Shown here: positions 37,935 through 50,173 of the stretch, piece by piece | How positions within the stretch are numbered: the stretch's first letter is position 1 | How the letters are laid out: each line of letters opens with the position of its first letter | Origin: Linyphia triangularis | Taxonomy: Eukaryota > Arthropoda > Arachnida > Araneae > Linyphiidae | Direction of reading: 5' to 3' | Length of the DNA stretch: 64,000 nt | Assembly: GCA_963978545.1 (NCBI GenBank) | Contig: OZ021729.1 | Location: 13,592,001-13,656,000 of the forward strand | Notes under the pieces: model-generated | Databases searched by the model: none | Told to the model about the DNA's origin: nothing | Seen by the model: the letters and a program-made list of their open reading frames with translations, nothing else | Translations under genes and position numbers: made by a program

Positions 37935-39720
37935 CGCACGCCTCAGTCGAAATGGCCGAACTAGCCACAGCTGTGTCCCCACAATATTAAGCTCCATGTG
38001 ATTGCATGCATTGATTAAAGTCTAGGCTTCTCACATGACAGACAAAACACCTAGCCATAATTGTGGTCCAGTATAATAAGCTCCATAGGATTGAATGTAT
38101 CACTTAGAATCTGAACTTCTCTCGCGACAGATGCAACTCCTAGTCACAGCTGTGGCCCAGTACAATATGGTGCATAGGATTGTATGTATCGTTTACAGTT
38201 TGAGCTTCTTACCCGACAGATGCAACTCCTTAGTCACAGCTGTGGCCCAGTATAATAAGCTCCATAGGATTGAATGTATCGCTTAAAGTCTTAGCTATTC
38301 ATTCGACGGACGCAACATCCAGCCACAGCTGTGGCCCAATATAATAAGGTGCATAGGATTGGATGTATTGCTTAAAGTCTGAGCTACTTAAGCGACAGAT
38401 GCAACTTCTTAGCCACAGCTGTTGCCCAGTACAATAAGCTCCATAGGATTGAATGTATCGCTTAAAGAGTGAAATACTCACGCGACGGACGCAACATCCA
38501 GCCACAGCTGTGGCCCAATATAATAAGGTGAATAGGATTGGATGTATCGCTTAAAGTCTGAGCTTCTCATGCGACGGACTCACCCCTAGCCACAGCTTTA
38601 GCCCAATACAATAAGATGCATAGGATTGCACTTATCGTCTTAAGTCTAAGTTTCTCCAGCGACAGATGCAACCCCTAGCCACAGCTGTGGCAAAGTATAA
38701 TAAGATGCATAGAATTGCATGTATCGCTTATAGTTTGAGCTTCTCACGCGACAGGTGTAACTCCTAGCCACAGCTGCGGCCCAATATAATAAGTTCAATA
38801 GGATTGAATATATAGCTTACAGTCTGAGTTTCTCACGCGACAGATGCAACCCCTAGCCAAAGCTGTGGCCCAGTATAATAAGGTGCAGAGGATTGGATGT
38901 ATTGCTTAAAGTCTGAGCTACTTAAGCGACAGATGCAACTTCTTAGCCACAGCTGTTGCCCAGTATAATAAGCTCCATAGGATTGAATGTATCGCTTAAA
39001 GACTGAAATACTCACGCGACGGACGCAACATCCAGCCACAGCTGTGGCCCAATATAATAAGGTGCATAGTATTGGATGTATCGCTTAAAGTCTGAGCTTC
39101 TCACGCGACGTACGCAACCCCTATCCACAGCTGTAGCCCAATATAATAAAAGGCATAGGATTGAACTTATCGTTTAAAGTCTGAATTTCTCGCGCGATAG
39201 ATGATGCAACCTTTAGCTACAGCCGTGGCCCAGTACAATAAGATGCATATGATTGCATGTATCGCTTAAAGTCTAAGCTACTCACGCGACGGAAGCAACA
39301 CCCAGCCACAGCTGTGGCCTAATATAATAAGGTGCATAGGATTGGATGTATCGCTTAAAGTCTGAGCTTCTTTAGCGACAGATGCAACTTCTTAGCCACA
39401 GCTGTGGTCCAGTATAATAGGCTCCATAGGATTGAATGTATCGCTTAAAGTTTGAGCTTCTCACGCGACAAACGCAACCCCTAGCCACAGCTGTAGCCCA
39501 ATATAATAAGAGGCATGGGATTGAACTTATCGTTTAAAGTCTGAATTTCTCACGCGACAGATGCAACCTTTAGCTACAGCCGTGGCCCAGTACAATAAGA
39601 AGCAAAGGATTGCATGTATCGCTTAGAGTCTGAGCTTCTCACGCGACAGGTGTAATTCCTAGCCACAGCTGTGGCCCAGTATAACAATCTCCATGGGACT
39701 GAAAATATCGTTTAGAGAGG
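37935..39720. repeat. 90-bp satellite, about 20 units
   Basis: Units of 89-90 bp centred on the palindrome CCACAGCTGTGG (for example 37966, 38145, 38235, 38324, 38414, 38503). Each also has CAGTATAATAAG-like, CATAGGATTGAATGTATCGC and TCTCACGCGACAGATGCAAC segments. Higher-order structure is visible: a pair of units at about 38299-38505 recurs almost unchanged at 38833-39039, six units later. It begins about 100 bp upstream of the PDLIM start exon. Confidence 0.95.
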
Positions 39721-39835
39721 CTTGTTTGAGCGTTTGGAACGGTGGTGCTCATTAGCCACTGGAGTGGCTCTGTATAATAAGAGTCTTAGAGGAATTATTC
39801 ATTTGAAAGTTAATCGGAGACATTGTATTCTATTG

Positions 39836-40210
39836 CTGGAAGATATAATGAAACTTGATTTAATAAGCAGAACTCGGCATGGTTCCTGTTGCTGGTATAA
39901 GTCTGGTAATGAATCGCATCACGTACATCCACCATTTAGTGTACAGAAGAACTTTTTTTAACGTGAAGGGAATTGTTTCAAGTGATGATGTGCATCTTTA
40001 AAACAGTAATATATTTATTTATTGTACTTTAAGGAACGAAGGGAGAAGTAGGGATTATTGTCTCCCGCGTCAAAACATTCTCTGCATAGAGAACCTTCTG
40101 TATAGATTCTCTCACATAGAGTACCAAAATACCTTCTTCACTGTGCTCCCTCACGTAAAATGCCAAAATACCCTTTACATAGTACTCCCTTTCATAGAGT
40201 ATTAAAATAA
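39836..40210. repeat. Left arm of large inverted repeat with minisatellite
   Basis: GATATAATGAAACTTGATTT, AAGCAGAACT, GTCTGGTAATGAATCGC, GTACATCCACC, then ~55-bp units of the type CATAGAGTACCAAAATACC. The same series occurs inverted at 43795-44240. Confidence 0.78.
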
Positions 40211-40380
40211 ACATAATTAACTTAATTTTTCAAACAAATAACGTTACACAAAGTGGGACTGTAAATAAGCTATTCGTCAGAAACAAAGGTCTTTGTCTTG
40301 AAATCGGAAAATCATTTATAAATTTTAATTTTACAAAGGTAGAAGAATATAAACCATAAAAACTAAGTTTTTAATATAAA

Positions 40381-40837
40381 ACATTTATATGCATTGCCAA
40401 TGTTTATATTCGCTACCATAGTGCAGATTCTATTTGTCAGCGTGCGTTTGGTATTTGCATTTAATTAAAAATATTAAAAACATCCCTATCAGCAAAATAA
40501 GGGGCAAACTACGCTTCAAAATTTATTTATTAAAAATGATTATTTATGCATTCACGTTGAGATATCTTTTATTTATTCTGATTGAAACACTTTTGGCAAT
40601 AAGAAAGAGTTTCAACAATGATCGGATGAGCTTTAGTGACTTTTGTGACAGCAATGAGCGTGATTTTGTGACAATGAGCTTTTAGTGACAGCTATAGCCT
40701 CCAAAACTTGATAGAATGCATTGCCATCAATATCGAATCTATCTGCCAAGTTTCAGATCGATTAGATTACGGCCAGTAAATTAATTATAATTCCTCAGAC
40801 TTGCCCTGCAGACTCAAACATACACATATATTAAAAG
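40381..40837 (+). repeat. Dispersed repeat D2 copy
   Basis: Shares ATGCATTGCCAATGTTT, TTTATTTATTCTGATTGAAA and CTATCTGCCAAGTTTCAG with 60411-60930. Its sequence continues on the far side of the piggyBac-type MITE (41059 onward), showing that the MITE inserted into it. Confidence 0.7.
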
Positions 40838-40841
40838 TTAA

Positions 40842-41054
40842 CCCTTTGCACTCCAGGCCTTTTTCGCGCGGAGGGACCAGCAACTCGAGACGTTGCTCGC
40901 CATTTTTGGTTGGTTCCCGGTTACAGATCCGCTTCAAAGAAACTAAACACAGTCACTGGCCTTGCATCGAAATTCAGCATCAAACCTTGTGGTCCTCTCG
41001 AGTTTCGGCATCAAATCATGTGGTGAGTGAGCGTCACATCTGGAGTGCAAAGGG
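40842..41054. mobile_element. piggyBac-type MITE (213 bp)
   Basis: Perfect 15-bp inverted ends CCCTTTGCACTCCAG / CTGGAGTGCAAAGGG, flanked by TTAA at 40838-40841 and 41055-41058. TTAA duplication plus CCC ends define the piggyBac superfamily. The 85-codon open frame across it is a coincidence. It is inserted in a D2 repeat, whose uninterrupted copies provide the empty site. Confidence 0.95.
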
Positions 41055-42419
41055 TTAATATAAAGGGATCATATAAAAAACACAAAAACCTTGGGGATGT
41101 AGCGAGTAAGGAACGGGACCTCTTGTTTCAACATATTCTATGCGAAAAAAAAGTATGTTTACAAGTGTAGTTTACATTTCCTTTTAATACACTAAAAAGT
41201 ATAAATTAACTAAAACAGTTTGTTTAGATTTTTATACATAAAATATTTATAGAAAATAGATTTTTTTTTTTAGAAAAATAACAATTTCTTTGAATGCAAG
41301 AGCAAAAATTTGACTCGTTGACTTTTTGAAGATATATTTATTTTTAATCATTTTTTGTCCTACTTTAAAAGAATTCGTTGAACTTTCTCATTTTAGTGAT
41401 AAACACTAAAAGTTGACTTCCAACTCGTAGTTTATAAAAAATAGTTTTTAGTCACCCTGTCGTAAACTCTTTCAAATCATCTATTTTTAGGAATATTCTG
41501 TTTTTTTAACTGAAGATATTTGCATTCTTGTGAGTCTGTAGAAGGGTTGAAAGAGATAAACGTTAGTGTCAGTCAAAGTGTCCACCTACATGGCAAAAAA
41601 GACGTAAGTCTTATTTTAGTTGGCTGTCTAATGAACCATGAGTATTGAAGTATATGAATAAAACACTTTAAAGTTTAGAACGTTAAAAGGATATATATCT
41701 AACATACTATATCATTATGAATGAATATCATGGTACAAATACTAAGCTAAATGTGTATAAATTCTACCCAAATTTTAAAAGTCTCTACTTAAAAATTGTA
41801 TATTATACAGACACTGCTTAGCAGTATGTAAAATCGCGCGTAATATTTCGTAAACTATTAAATACACAGATTAATATAATGCAAGAAGTTGCCTTAAACC
41901 TATTTAAATAATCCTTTAAATAATCACTAAAGTCACATTAGTCACTCTAAAAATAAAGGAAAAATTCAAATTGGTTAACATACGCTATCAAAATATCTGA
42001 AATTTATCTTACGTCATTATATCTTATGTATTACTAGCTAAATACCTGAATTTTAACATGGGCAATATTTTAGCTAGTTGTGAGGCCTCGCGTTGCGGAA
42101 ATCTGTCATTCGTGTATAGGACCCAGTTTTTGGTGCTTCGCTCGCAGGAAGTTTCATCGCTACGCAAAATCGAGCTCGCTTCGTTCACTCAAAAGTTCAT
42201 GGACACATAAACACAGGCTTATTTCACTCCTTAAAAGGTTCATTTCTATGCAAGCATAGGCTCGCTTCTCTCGATGAAAGGTCCATTGCTACGTAAGTAT
42301 CTAATTGATACGTAAAGACTTAATATTGGAAGCCTCTCCCTTGTCAAGAAAAAAACAAAACAAATCCCGTTAATACAATAATACAACACCCCTTTAAGAT
42401 TATTTTAACACGTGTTTGT

Positions 42420-43665
42420 GGAAAGCAAAATTAGAGGCTAAAACTACTTATGTTGAAACTCTCAGAGATCTAGGCCTATTCGAAGTCACTTTTTGTGAAA
42501 AAATTAATTGAAAAACAAATTAAAATGTTAACATTCTTTTTGTCAGTCCAATTAGAAGGCCAAAACTACTTGTGTTGAAAATTTCAAAAATGTAGTCCAA
42601 TTACAAATCGTTTAAAAAAATATTTGTAAATTAATTAAAAAAAAAAAAAAAAAAAAAATGTTCAATTCTGTTTTTTAAAAATCCAATTAGAAGGCCACAA
42701 CTATTTATGTTGAAAATTTCAAAGCTGTAACCCTATTTGAAATCGTTTTGTAATATATATATTAATTAATTAAAAAAATTAATTAACAACGAACTGAACA
42801 AAAATTTAAAATTCTTAAAAAAAACTTTTTCTAAAGTCCAATTAAAAGGCCAAAACTACTTATGTTGAAAATTTTAGAGCTGTAGCCCAATTAGAAATCG
42901 TTCTGTAAAATAATTAATTAATTAATTAATTAATTAATTAAGAAGAAACTAAATAAAAATTTAAAATTCTGTTTTTCAAAAGTTCAATTAAAAGGCCAAA
43001 ACTACTTATGTTGAAAATCTTAGAGCTGTAGCCCTATTAGTAGTAGTTTTGTAAAATGTTTATTAATTAATTAAATAAGAACAAAATAAAAATTTAAAAT
43101 TCTGTTTTTTAAAAGTCCAATTAAAAGGACAAAACTACTTATGTTGAAAGTTTCAGAGCTATAGCCCTATTAGATATCGTTTTGTAAAATGTTTATTAAT
43201 TAATTAAAAAAATTATTTAAAAAAGAACTAATTAAAATTTTAACATTCTGTTTGTGATGTATACAATTAGAACACCAAAACTACTTATGTTGAAATTTTC
43301 AGAGCTGTAACCCTATTAGTAGTCGTTTTGTAAAATGTTTAATAATTAATTAAAAAAATTAATTAAAAAAGAAATAAATAAAAATTTAAAATTCTGTTTT
43401 TCAAAAGTCCGATTAAAAGGCCAAAACTACTTATGTTGAATATTTCAGAGCTGTAGCCCTATTAGATACCGTTTTGTAACATATTTATTAATTAATTAAA
43501 AGAATTAACTAAAAAAGAACTAATTAAAATTTTAACATTGTGTGTGATGTATACAATTAGAAGGCCAAAACTACTTATGCTGAAAATTTCAGAGCTCTGC
43601 TCCAATTTTAAGTAGGTTTCTATAGATTCACAGAGCCACAGACAGACACACAGCTGGTTTTATTA
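42420..43665. repeat. Tandem array of ~125-150-bp units
   Basis: About nine units sharing CAATTAAAAGGCCAAAACTA, CTTATGTTGAAAATTTCAGA, GCTGTAGCCCTATTAG and ATTAATTAATTAAAAAAATT. The last unit runs into CACAGACAGACACACAGCTG and a TTTTATTATTATAGATT end. No coding capacity. Confidence 0.88.
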
Positions 43666-43794
43666 TTATAGATTTCTAGACAGTGTTTTTAATTGTGATA
43701 GTCACCACTTTAAATGCTAAGGTCCATTCTGACGAGTAGTTTATTTATGATTACACATGATGTTATTTGTTTGAAAATCGAAGTTAATTTTATT

Positions 43795-44240
43795 TCTTAA
43801 TTTGGTACTCTTTTTAAAGAGACTCTTATGTAGATAACATTTTGGTACTCTTATTAAAAGGGGCTCTTACGTAGACGATATTTTGGTACTCTACAAGAGT
43901 GAACTCTATTTAGAGGATATTTTGTTACTCTACGAGAGGTGACTCTAAAGAGAATATTTTGCTTCTCAACGAAAGGGGACTCTATGTAGAGAATAAGTTG
44001 GTACTTTACGAGAAGGGACTCTATAGAGAATATTTTGCTGCTCTACGAGAGGGGACTTTATGTAGAGAATATGTTGGCACTCTACGATAGGGGACTCTAT
44101 GTCCCATTGAATAACCAATGATGGATGGATGTAGGTAGCGATTTATCACCAGACTGACCAGCTATTCGAGTCGTTAGTTCTGCTTTCCAAATTCAGTTTC
44201 ATTATTCCTCCAATCCAAGATAAAAACATAATAAAATATA
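43795..44240. repeat. Right arm of large inverted repeat with minisatellite
   Basis: Units of about 50-60 bp (TTTGGTACTCTACGAGAGG, GACTCTATGTAGAGAATA). These are followed by GGATGTAGGTAGCGATTTAT, ACCAGAC, AGTTCTGCTT and CAGTTTCATTATTCCTCC, the reverse complement order of 39836-40210. Confidence 0.78.
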
Positions 44241-44314
44241 TTTTATTCTCTCTGTCCTTTCTTATCAATAAAATGTTTCAATTTCAAAACTGTAAATCAA
44301 CATTTCGAAACTAC

Positions 44315-44440
44315 TCGAGTATTTTATCCAGCATTGGGCAAAATCTGTAACAACGACCGGTTTACAATGTTCCACAGTGGGATTGGCCAATGTCGAGCGA
44401 TATTTGCCAGCGTTGTTGTGTTACTGGGGCAGTATTTAAC
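44315..44440. repeat. Short dispersed repeat, copy 2
   Basis: Counterpart of 20850-20990: TATTTTATCCAGCATTGGGC, AACGACCGGTTTACAA, GGGATTGGCC. The open frames on both strands here are not genes. Confidence 0.5.
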
Positions 44441-44559
44441 TCTGATGAACAAAAAAGAAATTCCTCTGAGGAATCTTAAATGCGCATGGACCATTAGAAG
44501 TATTGAAGTTGAATATGGCAGAAAAGTATTCAACAATGCATTTTTTTTTCTTCAATGAA

Positions 44560-47230
44560 ACCTTATTAAAAATCATTTCAATGGAATTTTTTTTTGTAAC
44601 GCCCAGGACTACTTTAATCTAGTTATGTAATTACTTATGCCCTGGTTTATCTACAGTGCATAATTGAGAAAGTGGTTTTTCGAACATTCCAGTTTATATT
44701 ATATCTGTAAAATATCACGTAATTATATTTTTTTTAAATAAATATATAGACTAGAGAAAAAATAATAATAATTCATCAATAAATCTCAAAACTAATAATA
44801 TTATTTCATTTACACAAAATATCCATTCGCCTCTGCTCCTGTTGAAAGGTTAGATAAGGCGTAGAAAATCGCAGGATCATGTCAATGCCATGTCTTTACT
44901 GGCATGGTGACTGTTGCACTTTAAATCTGACGACACCTTAATATTCACCTGATGGTGTGACGTAAGTGTGGAGAGAGGGAGGTTCTAGCTCAGGTGGCCA
45001 TTGATTGAGTTTAAAACTATGAGGCATAATTATTAATATTGTTGTTGTAAAGTTACGAAACAGTATAGCTCTCGTGTAGCCCTTGAGCCAAAAAAATCCA
45101 AAAATCTACAACTAAACAATTTTATAGAAATTTGTGTTTAAAATAGACATGGAAAACCAAATGTTCAGTAATATCATCATCATCATCCTTTCATTCTCTT
45201 CTTAAGGCTCATTTACCAGTGTCTAGAACGCCAGGAGGTTAGTCGATTAAGTCACTGTCACGCATTGAACAGAATACCACCTTTGCGTTTACATGCTGCC
45301 AGCAGCTGGAACAATCCAGCCAATCAAATCCAGCAAGCGTTACGCCTAGGTGGTCACCGAAGAGCATAGTTGATTGGATGGTGTGACACATCGCACTAGC
45401 AATTAGAGAAATGTTCAACCTACTGTAGTCGTCAGCCAAATGTGATCATGTGACAAACTAGCTTCTCCTGTCTTCCTCTTTGTGTTAACATGGTGATAGT
45501 GCTGACTTAATAAAGCTGGTAATCTCAACTGGTACTCCGCCTGGTGAAGTGTAAATCAGCCGTTATTTTTTCAATCCTAATGAACAAGATACTTTCGCTC
45601 CTAATGTCTCAAAGGGAAAATAAATGGTTATTAACTTTAAATATTTAATTAAAATAATCACCCATTATAATTAAAGAGCTTATGGCATTGCCATATTAAA
45701 TGGCTTTTATTTTCGAGAAAAAGGAGAGCTCCGGGAAAAAAAGCATACTATAGACGTATATTTATTAGGCCAATTATTTTAATAAAGCAGTTCTTAGAGG
45801 ATGAATATGCAGTGTACATGACCTTGTGTCGTTTCATTAGTTCAGTGATTCCTAACCCGTGCTTAAATGACCACAGGTGGTCCGGAAAAATATCAAAAGT
45901 GCTCCGAGGAACTTCTAAGATTCGAGTGTTTAAATGTTCATGGATGTAATAAACCACAAAAAACATAAACCGAATATGATTCATCATCAGAGCATTTAAC
46001 TTTTTTTTTTCCATTTCAGCAACTCAAGTAACCTCATCTATTTCTTTCGAAATAAGCTAACCGCATTGACTTTAGTTGTCCAAATATTCAAATAACATGT
46101 TTTTACTAGTGAAAAAATTTATATTTAGTTCTGAAAGCTAATACTCATCTCCCCCCCCCCCCCCTCCACCTTACTTTCTTTATTCTTTATATATGCAAAG
46201 CATTTTATGTAAGTGTCCATGAAGGATTTAAATCATTCTATTTTATGCAATGGGAAAGAAAATTTAATGTTCCTTGATAATGTGCCTGAAAATCTTACTT
46301 GTTTAATCTCAAGCTAAAGAGTAAAATTATTATGGTTATTATTAAGTTTTATTATGGTTATTTTAATGCTTTTATTAGTGTTTTATAAGACACATTGGAA
46401 GAGCATGCCATGTCACAGGTTCACAGATCTGAAGGTTGACTCAGAACTGGGTAAGATTGACTCAGCCTTTCATAACTTGAATGGTTCGATAAAATGAGAA
46501 CCAAACATGCTTGGGAACTAAACCCTGGGGTTCCACTTCAGACTGACCTTCTGACTCGGAACATTGTTGTATGGTAACCCGCGGCCTATGGTCAAGTAAG
46601 TTGGATTGGGCACAGCTGGCCAAGCCCCCCCCCCCCCCCAAGGGGCTGTTACACCACTGAGTTTAGTTTTTATTTGTGTTTTATTTTTTGCAAGACAAAT
46701 TGTTACATTTGGAGAAAAAAAAAATTACTTTTATAAGTTTTATGAGTAGGTGTGGAGAGAGAGCAATGAGAAGGTGTCCAAAATGGGTTCATGCAGTGCA
46801 ATGAGTGTTCTGATCATAATATGCCTTCACTCAGAATTAGAATCTTGATGCAAGATCATGACTCACGAGAGATGGAATACTAGCCTAGCTTGATTGAGAG
46901 CTCGAGATTGTACGTTGTAAACTAACACTATTTTTCCAAAATAGTGCTAATAAAAACAGCTATTGAGTAAACGAGCTAAAACAAAGATTGCTCAAAACAA
47001 AAGGTGATATTCTTAAAATTACTTTTTTGTTACTTAATAAATTCATTCATGAAACTTTTCAATTGTAAGGCTTTATTTACTTTCCGAACTTTCAGGCTAA
47101 ATGATTCTTTAATAAAGATAATCTCGCCCATACACATTACACATACAAATCCAAAGCTTCTTACTGAATCCAGGAAGTTGATATTTTACTTCAAAACACC
47201 AAAAAAACGCGACAGCCGATTTAGTTCAGA
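44560..47230. other. No gene recognised
   Basis: AT-rich sequence with poly(C) runs at about 46151-46164 and 46627-46639. A somewhat GC-richer patch at 45230-45480 has no clear coding signal. Confidence 0.45.
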
Positions 47231-47234
47231 CACA

Positions 47235-47700
47235 ACTCACCCGGCCTAAGCAAAACACCTTCTGAGAAAACCCAATTTCTTCACCATTCGCAGAATACAA
47301 TTCACTATCCCTCCCTCCCCCTCTTCCGCAAACTGAAACAACTCTCTCTAAAAGCCACTTTCCAATACATACATCGTAAATCCTCGTGTCGAGGAAGCCT
47401 TAAAAGAAAAACAAAACTAGCTCCGGTATCAATTCCTCCACCTATGTTGCAAGTATTCGCTTCTGGGTCCTAAATTTCAGATGTTCCTCGTCCAAGTGTT
47501 CCATTCAAATGCGTGGGCGTGACAAAAATCACTGTGGCTGGACATTTGCCAATGGCTGGTTGCCATTGGCAAGTGGTGAGTACATTTCGCGAAATCTGAG
47601 ATCCTGAACGCATTGGGATCTTGAGCAGGAAGGTTGATTCGTCTCGGTGGAATCGCTTTGCCAACTGTTATTTACCAAGAGCACATGGCTTTAGTGTCAA
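47235..47700 (-). promoter_or_regulatory. Possible 5' region of the PDLIM transcript
   Basis: A patch of higher GC and CpG content inside an otherwise AT-rich desert. On the minus strand it contains two CCATTGGC (CCAAT-box-like) sites near 47550-47575 and a CACGCCCAC box near 47513-47522. It ends with a consensus-like donor (GGCCGG|gtgagt) near 47240. This is what a noncoding first exon and its promoter would look like, and it could feed the acceptor at 37838. An open frame of about 64 codons across it matches no family I know. This is inference from composition and motifs. Confidence 0.25.
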
Positions 47701-48031
47701 GTTTAAGACAAATATTCACCTGATGTAGTGCCAATGTCGCTGAGTCAGTGAACGCGAATCGTATTACATCTGTGTGTTGTTTGGTTCAATGCTATGTACT
47801 AGTGACATTGTCTGAGGCGGAAGAGTTGAATTGTAGCCATTTCGGAAGCAAGGTCAAACTATATTAATATACAGGGCAGTCTTATTTAAATCATTACCGT
47901 GTAGAGAAATCTGTTGTAATAAATAGATCTTTATATAATCTGAATACTACAGCTTTAAACTTAGAAGTTGTATCTACAATAAGTTATTGATAAGCTTGTT
48001 AACTTTTTTAATATTTCCCCTGCAGATGCGG

Positions 48032-48217
48032 TAAATTAGTTGGTTGGTTCGTGCGTTCAACGACCTATACTTGTGCACAATAATGGCTAAATTGGTTGGG
48101 ACCTACAGATTAACGTGGATTTTGAAACACAACGAAAATCCATTCCTAAACTGGGATTCGAGCCCGTCACTTTTGTCATGCGAAGCCAGAGTGTTAACCA
48201 CACAGTCATTAGGTGGT
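48032..48217 (-). mobile_element. tRNA-Ala-like SINE
   Basis: Same family as 21006-21371. The tRNA-like head is on the minus strand at the right end, and the body holds the GTGCACAATAATGGCTAA string. Short flanking repeat ATGCGG at 48026-48031 and 48218-48223. Confidence 0.78.
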
Positions 48218-48310
48218 ATGCGGCCATTAAACTTCACCATTATGTAGATCCTTCTGACCAAACACAAACAAAAGAAATGCTGTTATAGGAAACAAAATTA
48301 AGATCAACAA

Positions 48311-48590
48311 ATGAGGAAATTAAAATTAGAAGATGGCTTCTAACCGGCCATACAGAGAGAGAATGAGAGGTGATGAAATAGAAAAGGTTGCCCTCACTTG
48401 GGCACCAGAGGAAAGACACCGACCAGGATGTCCTAGGCTAATGTGGAGAAGGATGATAGAGAGAGAGAGAGATGAGGCCGGATGGGCGAGTTGGAGAGAA
48501 GTAGGGGTTGCTGCGAAGTATAGGAGAGGATAGATAGAAGGCTTTATGCGTTACTGGGCACTATAAGAAATGAGGATGATTATGTAGAGC
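48311..48590 (+). pseudogene. Decayed C-terminal fragment of a non-LTR retrotransposon reverse transcriptase
   Basis: Translation gives RRWLLTGHTERE, a stop, then DEIEKVALTWAPEERHRPGC, PRLMWRRMIERERDEAGWAS and WREVGVAAKYRRG before a stop. This is the typical LINE tail: R-R-W-L-G-H, the G-R-P-x-x-T-W-R-R-like block, and W-x-E-x-x-x-x-A-x-D-R. At least one internal stop and no upstream polymerase domain, so it is a dead 5'-truncated copy. It follows a SINE by about 100 bp, but a mobilising link between the two is not shown. Confidence 0.82.
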
Positions 48591-49716
48591 TAATAGGCAA
48601 GAACCATCTAGTAAAGTAATTTAATTTGGCAAAAAAAAAAAAAAAATGCTGATACCGCCTCTGTGCTTAGCATGGCAGTTTATACGCATTGCTGATACCA
48701 TCGAAGAATTATCTAAAAAATAAATAAATAAAAAATAATTTACATTTTAACAAATTACCCTTTACAGATAACTATTACGAGGTAGATATTCAAGGTTTAT
48801 AAGATTTTTTTTTTTATGGTCTGAAATTTCATTCACAGCTTATCACATAAGAATCTGCCTGCAAAGTTAGCTTCCTTAAAACACTAAACTTTCAGGTGGT
48901 GTCGAAAATTTAAATTCCTGTTAATTTTTTTCTTCAGATATTATTTTCTCAAGATATCACTAGTACGTATACAAGATTTTAGAAGAATTCTAGTAAAATC
49001 TGTCAAACACTACAGATGGATCAAAATATTAGAACTTTAGTTGTGAATATACCCATGTGATTAGTTTATCAAAGTTCTGATTGTTTCTAAATTCGGATAG
49101 GTACTAGGGCACGATGTTTTTATCTTTGAGGGGTATATTCTTTGAATATTATGGACTAATATGTACACGAAATTTCTATTTTATCTTTAGCTCATTCTTT
49201 AAGTTTGCAAAAAAGCCTTCACCAGATCATAAGAAACACAACTGGAAAGACAAAAGAAAATAATTTGCTTTTTTTTTAAAGATTACGAGCTTTGGTGTAC
49301 AAATGTATATTTTACTTTCATGATATTGTATCTTCAGAATAATTAATGAGTTAAACTATAGAATTTGCAAGTATTTAATTACTTCTTAAAATTAAATGAG
49401 GTTCTATTTGCTTTTTAACAATGAAATACATGTGTCTTTAGATATTAAAAAGTTTAATAACGACCCTACTTCTTTCTGGATTTTTAATACAAAAGTTCCA
49501 ATTTTAATCTACATTTAAAACAGGAATTTTGAATGAAAAAATAAAAGCGCAACATTTGTTAACATTGAATTTGGAATCAAAGGATAAAGCTCATTGACAC
49601 GATTTGGACGGACGATTTGAAAGGAGGAGAATTAATTCGTTTTCTGTTAAGTAAGTGAATGTACAATAAACACAAACAAAAGACAATCTTAAAACTTGTT
49701 TTGATTTTCAGCATAT

Positions 49717-50173
49717 TGTTAAATAAATTTTCTGTATACTATAATTGTAAATAGTGACGTATTTATTTTAAAATTATATTTTGTCTTATTTTATTTGTTA
49801 ACAGTGATAATACAGGTTAGAAAAAAGGTGGCAACAGCTAAAACATTCGGGAAATTTCGAGATGTTTCGTTTCAATCAATTGACCGGTCGACTGGATATT
49901 TCGAGAAAGTTCCCACGTTCTGCTATAAATGTAAGACCTCAGATCTGGAGAGTCTCAGTTTAACTTCTGGTGTCGATTTGGAAAAAACTGAGCGCTTTGT
50001 TTTCTTCTTTGGTGCGCCTGATTTATCTCTGTGTTCGAAGCTGTTTTAATTGAAGCTTGATAGTTATTTCACCGTTGTTCGAATAAATTTGTGAGTCTTT
50101 GAGGAGAGAACAAATAATAGTTTTTATCTAATAAAACCTGAGTTATCATTGACTATGCGAAAAACTCACAACA
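49717..50173 (+). mobile_element. Solo LTR (457 bp), second family
   Basis: TGTTAAATAAATTTTC at the left, AACTCACAACA at the right, and the 4-bp duplication ATAT at 49713-49716 and 50174-50177. Related sequence interrupts the tandem repeat at about 15105-15549. A GCTATAAATG box is near 49921-49930 and an AATAAA-like signal follows near 50082. Confidence 0.8.

Noticed and set aside
38095..39039. Apparent Cys-rich repeated proteins in the 90-bp satellite
   Set aside because: The unit length is close to a multiple of three, so frames stay open, but units vary between 89 and 90 bp and several contain stops. No splice or start context.
37935..39720. CRISPR-like array
   Set aside because: The whole 90-bp unit repeats with no unique spacers, and the sequence is eukaryotic.
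40801..41058. 85-codon open frame
   Set aside because: It spans the piggyBac-type MITE and its inverted ends.
44334..44558. Plus-strand 74-codon frame
   Set aside because: Overlaps a short dispersed repeat also found at 20850-20990; similarity follows the repeat, not a protein.
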